The position numbers and the translations under genes were made by a program. A model generated the notes under the pieces. That model ran no database searches and was not told the DNA's origin. It saw only the letters and a program-made list of their open reading frames with translations. 64,000 nt of DNA from an uncultured Verrucomicrobiota bacterium (GTDB taxonomy: Bacteria > Verrucomicrobiota > Verrucomicrobiia > Opitutales > Opitutaceae): the NCBI GenBank assembly GCA_903869675.1, contig CAIQAB010000019.1, forward strand, positions 1-64,000, in the 5' to 3' direction. How positions within the stretch are numbered: the first letter of the stretch is position 1; every line of letters starts with the position of its first letter. Below, in pieces: positions 1 through 8,300 of the stretch.

Positions 1-1830
1 GTGGGGAGTCTTTTTGACACTTTGCTTGCTGTTTATACCGGATCGTCTGTGTCCTCCCTAACAACGGTAGCATCTGATGATGATGGAGGCGTGGGGAACA
101 CGAGTTCACTAACATTGAACGCAACAGCCGGCGTTACATATTCAATTGCCTTGGCAGGCTATGCGGGAGCTTCTGGGGACTACTTCTTGAAAGTAATGCC
201 GGTAATTAATCCCCTGGCTATTTATCAAGCGGGATTCGAGGCAGTTGAAGGATACGTCACGGGGGGATTAAGCGGTCAGTTGAGTTGGGCGAGCGCTGGG
301 TCAGGAGGAAACGGCATAGTATCCGGTCTTTTCTCTACTGGAGGCAATCAGGCATACATAGGTTACTCCCCTCCGACGGATTCAAGCTCATATTTATTTT
401 CATGGAGGCCTATTAACCTGACACCAGATGTCGTAAGTCGCCCTGTGGTTAGGTTTTCAGTTGATATGTCAATTATTGACTCAACCAATTCCAATTACGA
501 CACATTTAGCTGGTGGGCCTTCAACCGGAATGGGGCGACCCTTTTTAGTATCAATTTTGATAATCTTTATTTGAAGATTGGTTACACTGACTCAGTGGGG
601 AACATCGCAGATACCGGCTTCACTTTCTCGAATGGAACAAAATACACCCTCACGGTTGACATGGATTATGCCAATAATCGTTGGAGTGCATGGCTAAATG
701 GAGCCGCCATCGCTACAAACGTGACCTTGGCAACTACCGGAGTCGTTCGCGATCTTGGGGATATCGATGCCTACTGGGACATCACCGGAACTTCGGCAGG
801 CAACAACTATATGATTTTTGATAACTATTCCATGATTTCTCGAAGTGCCGGGCAACCGATTGTATATGCATTATCCGGAAATCAGGCGCGCAACGTCGGG
901 GGGGCGGTAACTTTGGCCGTGGGGGCAAACGGGGCAGAGCCGATGACCTATCAATGGCGTTTTAATGGAATTAATATACCTGGAGCATTATATCAAAAAC
1001 TTGATCTCACCTCTCTTCAAGAGGGACAGACGGGAGATTACTCAGTGGTAATAATAAATAATTATGGATCTGTTACCAGTGGAAACATTAGCTTGACAGT
1101 GCAACCTGCACCAGCGCCACCCATATTTACGTTACATCCTGTGACGCAAACAACAACGGTTGGTAACACGGTTACTTTCAACGCTGCAGCATCGGGATAC
1201 CCTACACCAACCTACCAGTGGTATCTTGGTTCGAATCTTTTGGTTGGAAAAACTTCACCTACATTGAGCATTTCCAACGTCCAACTCTCCGATGCAGGAA
1301 CCTACTCCGTCAAGGCATTCAATTCTTCTGCTCCCTCTGGGGTCGCTTCTTCGTCAGCCGCCCTTACAGTCAATCTTCCGGCCACCGCTATTCAAAGCTT
1401 CCGCACCGTTCAAAGCTTAGCAACCGATGGCTCGCAAGATTTACTGGCTCCCGCAGGTGATTCCGTTTCAAATTTATTGAAATTTGCATTTAACATGATC
1501 GGTGCGGGGCCAGGGCAGGCATCGGCGCTAACAATCCCAAATAACTCGGTGGTTACGCCGTCCGGCTCGGCTGGCCTACCTTTAGTAGGCATCGAAACTG
1601 GCACCGGCAGACTTCAACTCACTTACATTCGCCCCAAGGTTGCCGCTTCGCCTGGTGTCACTTGCACCGTTTTGTTTAGCGATAACCTCGCTAATGGTTC
1701 GTGGTCCGCAAACCCAACTGCTACCGAGGTAGTAACTTCTATTGACGCAACATATGAGCGCGTTACCGTCTCTGACTCGGCAACGTGGCCAAGTCGGCGG
1801 TTTGCCAAGGTTCAAGTCTCCACCCCATGA
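1..1830 (+). CDS. Secreted Ig-like domain protein, 5' end missing
   Basis: This is the 3' part of a large exported protein; the frame is open at the window edge, so the GTG at base 1 is probably not the true start. About 609 residues are visible. Residues 1-65 resemble a pre-peptidase C-terminal type beta domain. Residues 75-280 look like a concanavalin/laminin-G-like beta sandwich. Two immunoglobulin-like repeats follow (about 288-368 and 372-456), with the typical TYQW core and the late D-x-G-x-Y strand. The last 150 residues form a module also seen in the secreted proteins at 5365-10563 and 41159-44989 and end in KVQVSTP. No catalytic domain is visible in this part. The likely role is an extracellular or surface adhesin, or the ancillary part of a polysaccharide-acting enzyme. 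Base composition is more AT-rich than the housekeeping genes further right, which fits acquired DNA. The domain calls come from pattern recognition only. Confidence 0.75.
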   Translation: MGSLFDTLLAVYTGSSVSSLTTVASDDDGGVGNTSSLTLNATAGVTYSIALAGYAGASGDYFLKVMPVINPLAIYQAGFEAVEGYVTGGLSGQLSWASAGSGGNGIVSGLFSTGGNQAYIGYSPPTDSSSYLFSWRPINLTPDVVSRPVVRFSVDMSIIDSTNSNYDTFSWWAFNRNGATLFSINFDNLYLKIGYTDSVGNIADTGFTFSNGTKYTLTVDMDYANNRWSAWLNGAAIATNVTLATTGVVRDLGDIDAYWDITGTSAGNNYMIFDNYSMISRSAGQPIVYALSGNQARNVGGAVTLAVGANGAEPMTYQWRFNGINIPGALYQKLDLTSLQEGQTGDYSVVIINNYGSVTSGNISLTVQPAPAPPIFTLHPVTQTTTVGNTVTFNAAASGYPTPTYQWYLGSNLLVGKTSPTLSISNVQLSDAGTYSVKAFNSSAPSGVASSSAALTVNLPATAIQSFRTVQSLATDGSQDLLAPAGDSVSNLLKFAFNMIGAGPGQASALTIPNNSVVTPSGSAGLPLVGIETGTGRLQLTYIRPKVAASPGVTCTVLFSDNLANGSWSANPTATEVVTSIDATYERVTVSDSATWPSRRFAKVQVSTP

Positions 1831-1942
1831 GATTCGGACAGCCATGACAGGGGGGGAATTGCGAGCCATTCCTCAATAGGGGAAATTGCAGGCATAATTT
1901 GCCCGAGAGACTTTCGAATCTCCTGCGATATAAGAACGCGGT

Positions 1943-2196
1943 CTAGTTGTCGCCATTGTTTTTATAGTGATAGGCAAGGGCGGCGTAGGTCTGGCGGCAA
2001 AGCGCCACTTCGGTGATCAGGGGTAGCAACGAATCCAAAGTGTAGTGGGTAAGGTCCAGGGCTTGACGCATGACGGCGTAGCAGGGCGAACTTGATGGAG
2101 TTTGCGCTCGGGAGTGTTCGTAAGCGTCCGGGCGGGTGCCACCTTGACGAGTAAGTGAAGGGACGAGAGGACCTCTAATATGGATATGATATCCAT
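1943..2196 (-). pseudogene. Frame-broken short coding remnant, function unknown
   Basis: Read on the minus strand, an ATG at 2196 begins a protein-like stretch (MDIISILEVLSSLHLL). A second frame then carries a protein-like C-terminus (QALDLTHYTLDSLLPLIT through to KNNGDN) that stops at 1943-1945. Joining them needs one frameshift near 2145-2155. I do not recognise the family. The start codon lies inside a perfect inverted repeat (TGGATAT, G, ATATCCA at 2181-2195). Position beside transposase and recombinase fragments suggests a decayed gene of a mobile element or its neighbour. This is a weak call based only on residue composition. Confidence 0.25.
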
Positions 2197-2239
2197 GTAG
2201 AGCCCGTCGCTCGATCGATATGATATTTCTGATCCCGGC

Positions 2240-2341
2240 TTATGCAGAGGTGACGCGACGCGCCCAACGGCGCGGTGTGAGTCCGTCGAGGTCTTCCTGG
2301 TTGGTCATCGACGGCAGGCGCGTGAGCACATCGCGCAGGTA
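2240..2341 (-). pseudogene. IS66-type transposase, C-terminal fragment only
   Basis: The minus strand reads YLRDVLTRLPSM, continues through a Q-E-D-L stretch to PRRWARRVTSA, and stops at TAA (2240-2242). The YLRDVLTRLP signature followed by a short basic tail containing R-W is what I know from the extreme C-terminus of IS66-family transposases (the IS66 C-terminal domain). Only about 33 codons remain. The reading stops making sense exactly where the recombinase remnant begins on the other strand, so this is a truncated insertion-sequence scar and not an active element. No terminal inverted repeat was recognised. Confidence 0.6.
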
Positions 2342-2508
2342 ACTCCGAGAGCATCATCCGCAAACACTACTTGGATTTGAAGACCTCCGCCGAGGCCGAG
2401 AAGTTTTACGGCATCATGCCCGCACTGGTCGCACCTGCGGCGGCACCCGTTACCGCCGCGCCGCTCGCTTTCCCATCGCAGGCCGAGACGTTGGCGGTCG
2501 CGAGCTGA
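2341..2508 (+). pseudogene. Tyrosine recombinase (integrase), C-terminal fragment
   Basis: The frame reads NSESIIRKHYLDL and goes on to an Ala/Pro-rich tail ending in LAVAS and TGA. The S-x-x-x-I-x-x-H-Y pattern is the end of the catalytic domain of phage-type tyrosine recombinases, with the tyrosine of KHYLDL as the expected nucleophile. Everything upstream, including the catalytic Arg and His motifs, is missing; at 2336-2342 the sequence switches to the opposite-strand IS66 remnant. A strong terminator follows immediately. The likely history is loss or displacement of the 5' part of an island integrase by an insertion sequence. The fragment alone cannot be functional. Confidence 0.6.
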
Positions 2509-2528
2509 TTGACCGCCGACCCGCACGA

Positions 2529-2558
2529 GCCCGCGCCATCACCGGCGCGGGCTTTTTC
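2529..2558 (+). terminator. Rho-independent terminator after integrase remnant
   Basis: A perfect 9-bp stem (GCCCGCGCC, loop ATCACC, GGCGCGGGC) is followed by TTTTT. It sits 20 bases after the stop of the recombinase fragment and appears to be its original terminator. Confidence 0.85.
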
Positions 2559-2606
2559 ATGCCCGTTGCGCCCCGTGCCGTCGCGCATGGACACCGTTCC
2601 TTGTGC

Positions 2607-2894
2607 ATGAATCCTCCCTCCGTTTCCGCTCCCTGCCTCACCACCCAGCTCACAGACATCGTCGGTCTCCGCGCCTCCGGCATCTTTCCGACCGGCCGCG
2701 AGCCCTCGATTCGCACCCTCCGCGAGTGGACGAAGCTCCGCCGCATCCCCCATCACCGCGTCGGCCATTTCGTCTATTACGACGCCGCCGAGGTCGGCGT
2801 TCACATCCGAACCAAGCTCAAGATTCCGGCGCGCGGTTGCCCTCGGCGCACCAGACACAGCGACCGGGCATTTGGCGACCCTCGCCCAGGATGA
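2607..2894 (+). CDS. Excisionase-like helix-turn-helix protein
   Basis: A 95-residue basic protein starting at the ATG at 2607; an earlier in-frame ATG at 2559 would add an unlikely 16-residue extension lying against the terminator. Residues 25-65 read as a small winged-helix or MerR/excisionase-like DNA-binding unit: I-R-T-L-R-E-W-T, a basic turn, then H-R-V-G-H-F-V-Y-Y-D, the usual recognition helix and wing pattern. Small proteins of this kind often follow an integrase gene and set directionality or regulate the element, and here the integrase remnant is directly upstream. The last 20 residues are arginine-rich without clear structure and overlap the next gene by 23 bases, suggesting translational coupling. 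The role is inferred from motif and context. Confidence 0.5.
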   Translation: MNPPSVSAPCLTTQLTDIVGLRASGIFPTGREPSIRTLREWTKLRRIPHHRVGHFVYYDAAEVGVHIRTKLKIPARGCPRRTRHSDRAFGDPRPG

Positions 2895-3474
2895 AGCGAC
2901 GACCCTTCACGTTGTTGTTTTCCCGGTTTGGCCGGATGTGCCAATCACCGCCGTTGCCGCGCTTTCGTCCCGTGGCGTCCATCTCGCCGACCTCGACCCG
3001 GCGTCCCTTGTCATCCGCTGGCCGGATGCACTCCGGCGCGAAGCCGCGCCCACCGTCCCCGAATACGGCTTGATCCACGAGGGCGCGACGTGGCGCATTC
3101 ACTTCCTCGGCACCACCTGCACTATTCCCGACAAGAGCGGTTCACTCTACCTCGCTCGGATATTGAGCGATCACCGTTACCAGTGGACTCCGACCGAGGT
3201 TTACACCGGCAACAAAAACGCCGTCGCCAAATCCTCAAACAATCGAGCAATCGCGATGGGCGACCAAGAGGACGGCACTCGTATCAGCCAGACCATGAGC
3301 GCGGGGGCCGGCCACTTATCTGAATTGGTTTCATCATCATTGCAGCTCAATCGTCTCGATTATTTTAGCTGTTTGATTGCCCCACGTAAGAGTGTTTTTG
3401 GACCGATTCATCCACATCAGTTTTTCCTCGGTGTAGTTTACGTAGAGTATGCCATTGCCATAATGAATAATTGA
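2872..3474 (+). CDS. Hypothetical protein of the mobile region, 3' end doubtful
   Basis: The frame opens with TTG at 2872, overlapping the previous gene, and runs for 200 codons. The first 150 residues look genuinely coding: a hydrophobic beta-rich start, a segment with A-L-R-R-E, then W-R-I-H-F-L-G-T-T and a G-S-L-Y-L-A-R-I-L helix. The last pattern resembles a small domain I recall from bacterial regulators that reads roughly W-x-V-x-F-x-G followed by a G-L-x-Y-L-A-x-L-L helix. From about 3337 the frame runs through the antisense of the gene on the minus strand and its composition turns AT-rich, so the original 3' end was probably replaced at a junction near 3330. No function is assigned. 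Confidence 0.35.
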   Translation: MATLAQDEATTLHVVVFPVWPDVPITAVAALSSRGVHLADLDPASLVIRWPDALRREAAPTVPEYGLIHEGATWRIHFLGTTCTIPDKSGSLYLARILSDHRYQWTPTEVYTGNKNAVAKSSNNRAIAMGDQEDGTRISQTMSAGAGHLSELVSSSLQLNRLDYFSCLIAPRKSVFGPIHPHQFFLGVVYVEYAIAIMNN

Positions 3475-3981
3475 GGTGGTGCCATCACGCTTCTGAAAAA
3501 TGCAGCTATGGTTTTGTTTTAACACCTTTACCACACAGACAGGCTCTACGCTCATATTGGAGGAAGTAGGGAAATCTGAGGGTATCACTCGTGGGATCGG
3601 TGAAAAATCCCTCTCACGAGCAATAAGCGGATACTGAATTGTTCGGCGCGAGACATCTACATCGAGTTCGACGGGGTGGCTTCTGCTGAGATTTCGAGCG
3701 AGCCATTCGATGTCTTTTTGTGTGAGCGGATGGCCGATTTCAGCTTTGTAAATGGCAACTTTGAGAGGCATATCCAGAGAGTCCCCAGTTGTGGGCCATT
3801 CGATTCCGCCGAAGCGAACGATCTTCGAAATTTCAGCATCGGCCATGAGTGAACCCGATTGAGCCTTCAGGAGTGCAACTTGGGTGTCCTGGTCCATTGC
3901 ACGCAAAGGGGGAATTGAAACCATAACGGCCATCACCCAAAGGACGGTAAGGCACACGATTTTCTTATTTTTAAATTTCAT
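3337..3981 (-). CDS. Exported hypothetical protein
   Basis: A 214-residue protein beginning MKFKNKKIVC, with a textbook Sec signal: three lysines, then a hydrophobic core to about residue 24, with likely cleavage near PLRA-MD. The mature part has a helical segment (QVALLKAQSG), a middle containing K-D-I-E-W-L-A-R-N, and a C-terminal half rich in beta strand with two cysteines and several tryptophans. I recognise no family and no catalytic motif. It lies 24 bases downstream of another unknown gene on the same strand, so the two are probably co-transcribed. Base composition is clearly lower in GC than the flanks, consistent with recent acquisition. Its 3' end overlaps the doubtful frame on the plus strand. 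Confidence 0.65.
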   Translation of the reverse strand: MKFKNKKIVCLTVLWVMAVMVSIPPLRAMDQDTQVALLKAQSGSLMADAEISKIVRFGGIEWPTTGDSLDMPLKVAIYKAEIGHPLTQKDIEWLARNLSRSHPVELDVDVSRRTIQYPLIARERDFSPIPRVIPSDFPTSSNMSVEPVCVVKVLKQNHSCIFQKRDGTTSIIHYGNGILYVNYTEEKLMWMNRSKNTLTWGNQTAKIIETIELQ

Positions 3982-4005
3982 GCTTTTTGTTTTTGAGGGC
4001 TTTTT

Positions 4006-4422
4006 TCACCGGGAACCACTTTTGACCCCAGGCACTTGAATTGAAGGTTCCCCCAATTTCACGATAACCTTTTCGAGAACTTCTGTGATGATGCCTGCAT
4101 CATGTTCGCGTGGGTTCCAGTAAGCACTCTCCCTGCTATCCATTGCTGCCCAGCCTGCGGGGTCGATGTAATCGCATAACGCGAACAGGCGGTTCGTCGT
4201 GTCTCGTTTGCTGACCCATTCGAACGAGTCGTTGCGCAACAACACTGCCGGCCGCTCGGCTGTCACAAAAATCGCACAATTCCGGTCATCGTCGCGGAGC
4301 AGTTGCACGGAAACGTTGCTCTTTTGGTCGATCGGCAGTTCGCCGGAAACCAAGCCGGTGATCCTAACCGCTCCCTTTGAGTGAGCATTTGCGCCGAGCA
4401 GAAAATCGTCGGAGTATTTCAT
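4006..4422 (-). CDS. Hypothetical protein
   Basis: A 138-residue soluble protein with no signal peptide or membrane segment. The N-terminal half alternates beta-strand-like stretches (AVRITGLVSG, SVQLLRDDD, CAIFVTAERP); the C-terminal half is more helical (GIITEVLEKVIVKLG) and ends with a basic tail. The family is not recognised. It precedes the exported hypothetical gene by 24 bases on the same strand, and its ATG overlaps the stop of a possible small upstream frame in an ATGA arrangement, implying coupled translation. Composition is AT-richer than the housekeeping genes. Confidence 0.55.
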   Translation of the reverse strand: MKYSDDFLLGANAHSKGAVRITGLVSGELPIDQKSNVSVQLLRDDDRNCAIFVTAERPAVLLRNDSFEWVSKRDTTNRLFALCDYIDPAGWAAMDSRESAYWNPREHDAGIITEVLEKVIVKLGEPSIQVPGVKSGSR

Positions 4423-4577
4423 GGTTTGGTCGGGGTAGGTCTATCACAGCTGCCCCCTTCGCAGGTAGTTTCAATCACACCTCCTCCATGGCAACCAGTG
4501 AACACCGTGTTAGATTCTGCGCTAGCGCCGGTGATAGTGGTAACGGTTGGTTTGGTGTCGACAGGTGCAGGGAGCAA
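4419..4577 (-). CDS. Possible small Cys/Gly/Thr-rich peptide or gene remnant
   Basis: The minus-strand frame that ends in TGA at 4419-4421 overlaps the ATG of the next gene (ATGA). It encodes a protein-like tail rich in Thr, Gly and Cys (TVTTITGASAESNT, then C-H-G-G-G and C-E-G-G-S-C). The only plausible in-frame start is a TTG at 4577. A tract of seven G residues just upstream (minus strand, near 4580-4588) separates this frame from an ATG at 4620. One base fewer there would join the two into a 66-residue frame. It may be a real small gene, a frameshifted one, or a remnant. Confidence 0.25.
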   Translation of the reverse strand: MLPAPVDTKPTVTTITGASAESNTVFTGCHGGGVIETTCEGGSCDRPTPTKP

Positions 4578-4656
4578 TCCGCCCCCCCTCTCCGCCAGTT
4601 GCCGAGGGGAGCAGCTTCATTTTTCAGGCAGCAGAAGGCGCACCCTAAGCCAGCTT

Positions 4657-5067
4657 TTACCCTGCGGCGCCCTGGGGGGCGGGGCGGAGGAAAATCGGGG
4701 TGCTGGCGACGGGGCTGCCGTCCAGCGCAAGATCGGCGGCGTGTTCGCCCATGCGCTCGAACTTCACCCCGCCAAGGTTGAAGACGAGGTTGACGACCGA
4801 GGTGCCGTTTTCGCCAGGAGCCCGGGGGATCACGATAGGCATCTCGATGGCGGGCAAAACACTGCGGCCGTCGGCGTCGGTCAGGGTCAGGCGCACACGC
4901 TTGGACCCCACCTCGGTGTCTTCGAACCGAAGCTTGGCCGCAATGCAGAGCTGCGGATGGAGCACCGGCATACTGGGCGCGCCCAGAGTATCGAAAATAC
5001 CCACCAGGGTCAGTTTGCCGGCGTAATCAGCGGCGAAATCGCAGGCGACGAAGATTTCGGTTTTCAT
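4657..5067 (-). CDS. DUF6941-like conserved protein
   Basis: A 136-residue protein beginning MKTEIFVACDFAADY; this ATG at 5067 was preferred over an in-frame upstream extension because the latter has shadow-like composition. The sequence has G-K-L-T-L-V-G-I-F-D near residue 20 and an R-L-T-L-x-D-x-D-G strand, with alternating hydrophobic positions typical of a beta sandwich. This matches my memory of a small conserved family (DUF6941) whose N-terminal pattern is C-D-x-A, followed by a strand with V-G-x-F-D. Function is unknown and it has no membrane segment. It is divergent from the giant gene at 5365, with about 300 bases between them. Confidence 0.6.
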   Translation of the reverse strand: MKTEIFVACDFAADYAGKLTLVGIFDTLGAPSMPVLHPQLCIAAKLRFEDTEVGSKRVRLTLTDADGRSVLPAIEMPIVIPRAPGENGTSVVNLVFNLGGVKFERMGEHAADLALDGSPVASTPIFLRPAPQGAAG

Positions 5068-5364
5068 AAGCGGACTAGGGTGTGTCTGGAAAATAAAGAG
5101 GCGTGGCGTGGAGAGAAAAACCGGCTCGCCCAAGGCGGCATGCAGGCGGCGCATCAGCGCACAGCCAGGGGGCGGTGCCGCCCGGCCGGCAAGCTGATTA
5201 ACCACATCGAGACCGTGCAGAAGGCGCGCCCGGCATTGCCTCTGCTAAAATTTAACCAAAGCAGAACCGGAGGGATCCGTTGCCCGCCGGTGGGGTCCGG
5301 AAGTTTTTCGCCAAAAGGCTCCGCCGAGGGCCGGATCGAGCCGATAATAATACCAAACCTCAAC

Positions 5365-8300
5365 ATGTCCGCCATCCTCAGACGAGTCGCCCTCGCCGCC
5401 TTTTTCCTGCGCGCGTTCGCCAGTCTTGTCGCCGCCGCGGACGCGCCCGCGCGGGTGGAGGTCGGGCTCAGCCAGACCGCCTCCGCCAATCCGCCGATCG
5501 GCTGCAACGAATTCGGCGATCCGGGCGGCACCGCGTTTTCCGCCGGCAATCTCATCCCCGACTCCGGCTTCGAGCCCATGTCCATCCGGCTGCGTTGGCG
5601 GGTGCGGGCCGCCGGGATGGAAAACGGCCACCCTTGGGTCGAAGTGGATGGCGGCGGCCTGACCAACTGGGACCTGACCACGACCGGTTTTTTGAACGGA
5701 GCGGAGGTGCGTCTCTACCGGCTGGTCGATGCGCTCGGGCAGCCGTTGCCTCAGGATAACGGTTACCTCGATCTCTCCAGAGCCGCCGCCTACTCGCTCG
5801 CGGGCACGGCCACCGTGCCTGAAGCGGGTGAACCCGGCCTGCCGCTGGGCGGCTGGGTCAACAGCGTTTACACCATCCCGAGCTCGGTCTGGGGCACGCG
5901 CGCCAACCTCGATTTCACCGACGCCCGCTGGGTCGAGAACGGACGGACCTATTACTACATCGTCACCGCCATCGGAGACCGGGCCAGCGATACGGGTGGC
6001 GACAACGAAAGCGATCCCTCGCTCGCGCCCGAACTCACCGCCACCCCGTCGAACGGGCTGGCCGGTCCGCCCCGGATCTATGTCCGCTCCTCCGGCGACG
6101 GTTTTAACGAAATCGGGAACATCGCCGCGGGCGGCTGGATGTCCTTCAGCCCGGGCGTGTGCGGCGCGACCGGTCCGGTGACCTGGCAGTTGCTGGACGT
6201 TAACGACCAACCCGCCACCCCTCCGGCCGGCCTGGGCTTTAACCCCGGCACCGGCGAGCTCTCCGGCTCGGTCGCCGTCACGCCGCCGCCTACACGCCTG
6301 CGTTTTCGCGCCACGGCGGCGAACGGCGCGGCCACCCGCGATTTCATTTTAAACAACCCGGCCTGGACGCCCACCGGCGGCTCCGGCCGGCCGGCGCTTC
6401 CGCTCAATGTGACCGCCACCGCAGGCGACGGCTGCGTCCACCTCGCCTGGGATCCCAGCCCCACGCCCGGCGTGGTCGGCTATCGAGTCTACCGTGCCGA
6501 GGTGCCGCGTTCCGCGCAGCGGCAACGCGTTTATCTGAACGCCGGCGCGCCCCAGCCGGTGAAGGACGACTACGTTCACTTCGCCAAACGCATCCGCGCC
6601 GCCGATCCGGCCTGGGCCCACCCGCGCGTGCGCACAGGCACGGTGGGCGAGACCTGGCGCGCGGACGGCGCGAGCGGCATCACCTTCGCACGCGTCACGC
6701 ATCCCGGCGCCGTGCCGGCCGAACTGCGTTTCCCGGGAGAAACCTGTCTGCGCGTTTCCAGTCCACAATCGGGCGGCCGGGAGATCGGCGGGCCGGCTAT
6801 TTTCTACCCTGCCTCCGGGGGCGGCGAAAGCCTGTGGTATAGTCAGCTGGAGCCTGGACGCACCTACCGCTACGAGGCCTGGATGCGCCAGAGCGGCCTT
6901 GGCAACGGCGGGCAGGTGCGGCTCGGGTTGGGGTCGTTTTATTCCGTGATCGGACAGACCTTCGCCGTGACGGACGAGTGGCGGCTGGTCGGCTTTAGCT
7001 TCGTCGCCCCCGACCGTCCGACCGCCCCTGCCGCTCATTCGTGCCCGACGATCCAGTTCACCGGACCGGGCACGCTGTGGTTGGATAATATCCGGCTCTT
7101 CCGCGCCGACACGGAGGCCGAGGCCGGGGCGCTGTTCACGCCGCCGAGCCGGTTGGTCTTTGACGAGCTCATGGCCTCGCAACCCGCCGGCGGGGAGAAG
7201 GGTATCCTGCGCTCCATGGGCGTGCTGCTCAACCAGGCCAGCATGGCGAGCGCGCTGAGTTTTCACCGCGACGCCGGGCTGGTGATGAACTGGTATCAAT
7301 CCGCCGAGGCCGCCTCCAACATGACGGCGCCGCTGTTTCTCCAATACGCGCTTCGCACCGGCGCCACGCCCGGCGCCCGCATGAAGCCCTGGCTCAACAT
7401 CTCCTCGCACATGCGCGAGGACGAATGGCTGATGCTGGTGGAATACCTCGGCGCGCCGCTCGATCCCGCCGACCCCGCCGATGTCGCCGCCAAGCCCTGG
7501 GCCTATCTGCGCTACCGCCAGCGCGGCGTCGCCACGCCGTGGACGGATGAGTTTCCCCGCATCTACCTCGAGTTTGCCAACGAGACCTGGCACAACGGCG
7601 TGGTCAGCGACCAATGGTTCGGCTGGGGACGTTCCGGCTGGGTGCACGACGGCGCGAAGGAATTCGGCCTCGCGGCGCGCTACTTGACCACTTGCGTGCA
7701 GGCGCGCTCGCCCTACTGGAGCGCGCTCAACGCGGATGGAAAACTCCGTTTCGTGATGGGCAGCAATTACGAGGATTACGGCGAAAAGGCCGCCGCCGGC
7801 GCGCCGCTCGCCCACGCTATCGGGCACACCACCTACGTCGGCCCCAAGTGGGAGGTCGGCGAGACTCCGCTCGCGGCCTACGACGACCACGGCTTCCAGG
7901 CCACTTTGCTCGGCCACGTGGCCGACACGCAAAATCTCTTCGCCCACTACCGCCGCCAGCGCGAGCGGCTCGCCGCCGCCGGTCATACGATGGATCTGCT
8001 GGGTTACGAGGGCGGCCCCAGCGGCTACGCCCTGCCGGGGCAGGACGGCGCCGCCCAGCACGAAAACTCCGAGCGCTACGGCAAGTCGCTCGCCATGGGC
8101 GTGGCCGCGCTCGACGCCTGGCTCTCGGCCTACGCCCATGGTTTTTCCGATCAGGCCTACCTCGGTTTTGGCATCGGGGACTACTGGACCTCGCACACCA
8201 GCATCGCCGCGGGCTATCGGCCCCACGCCGGCTGGCTGGCCATGACTTTGCGCAACCGTTACGCGACCGGACGCATGATCCGCAGCGAGGTCGCGGGCGC

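Noticed and set aside
4381-5364. Upstream extension of the giant gene by 328 codons
   Set aside because: It is antisense to the DUF6941-like gene, and a signal peptide begins at the ATG at 5365.
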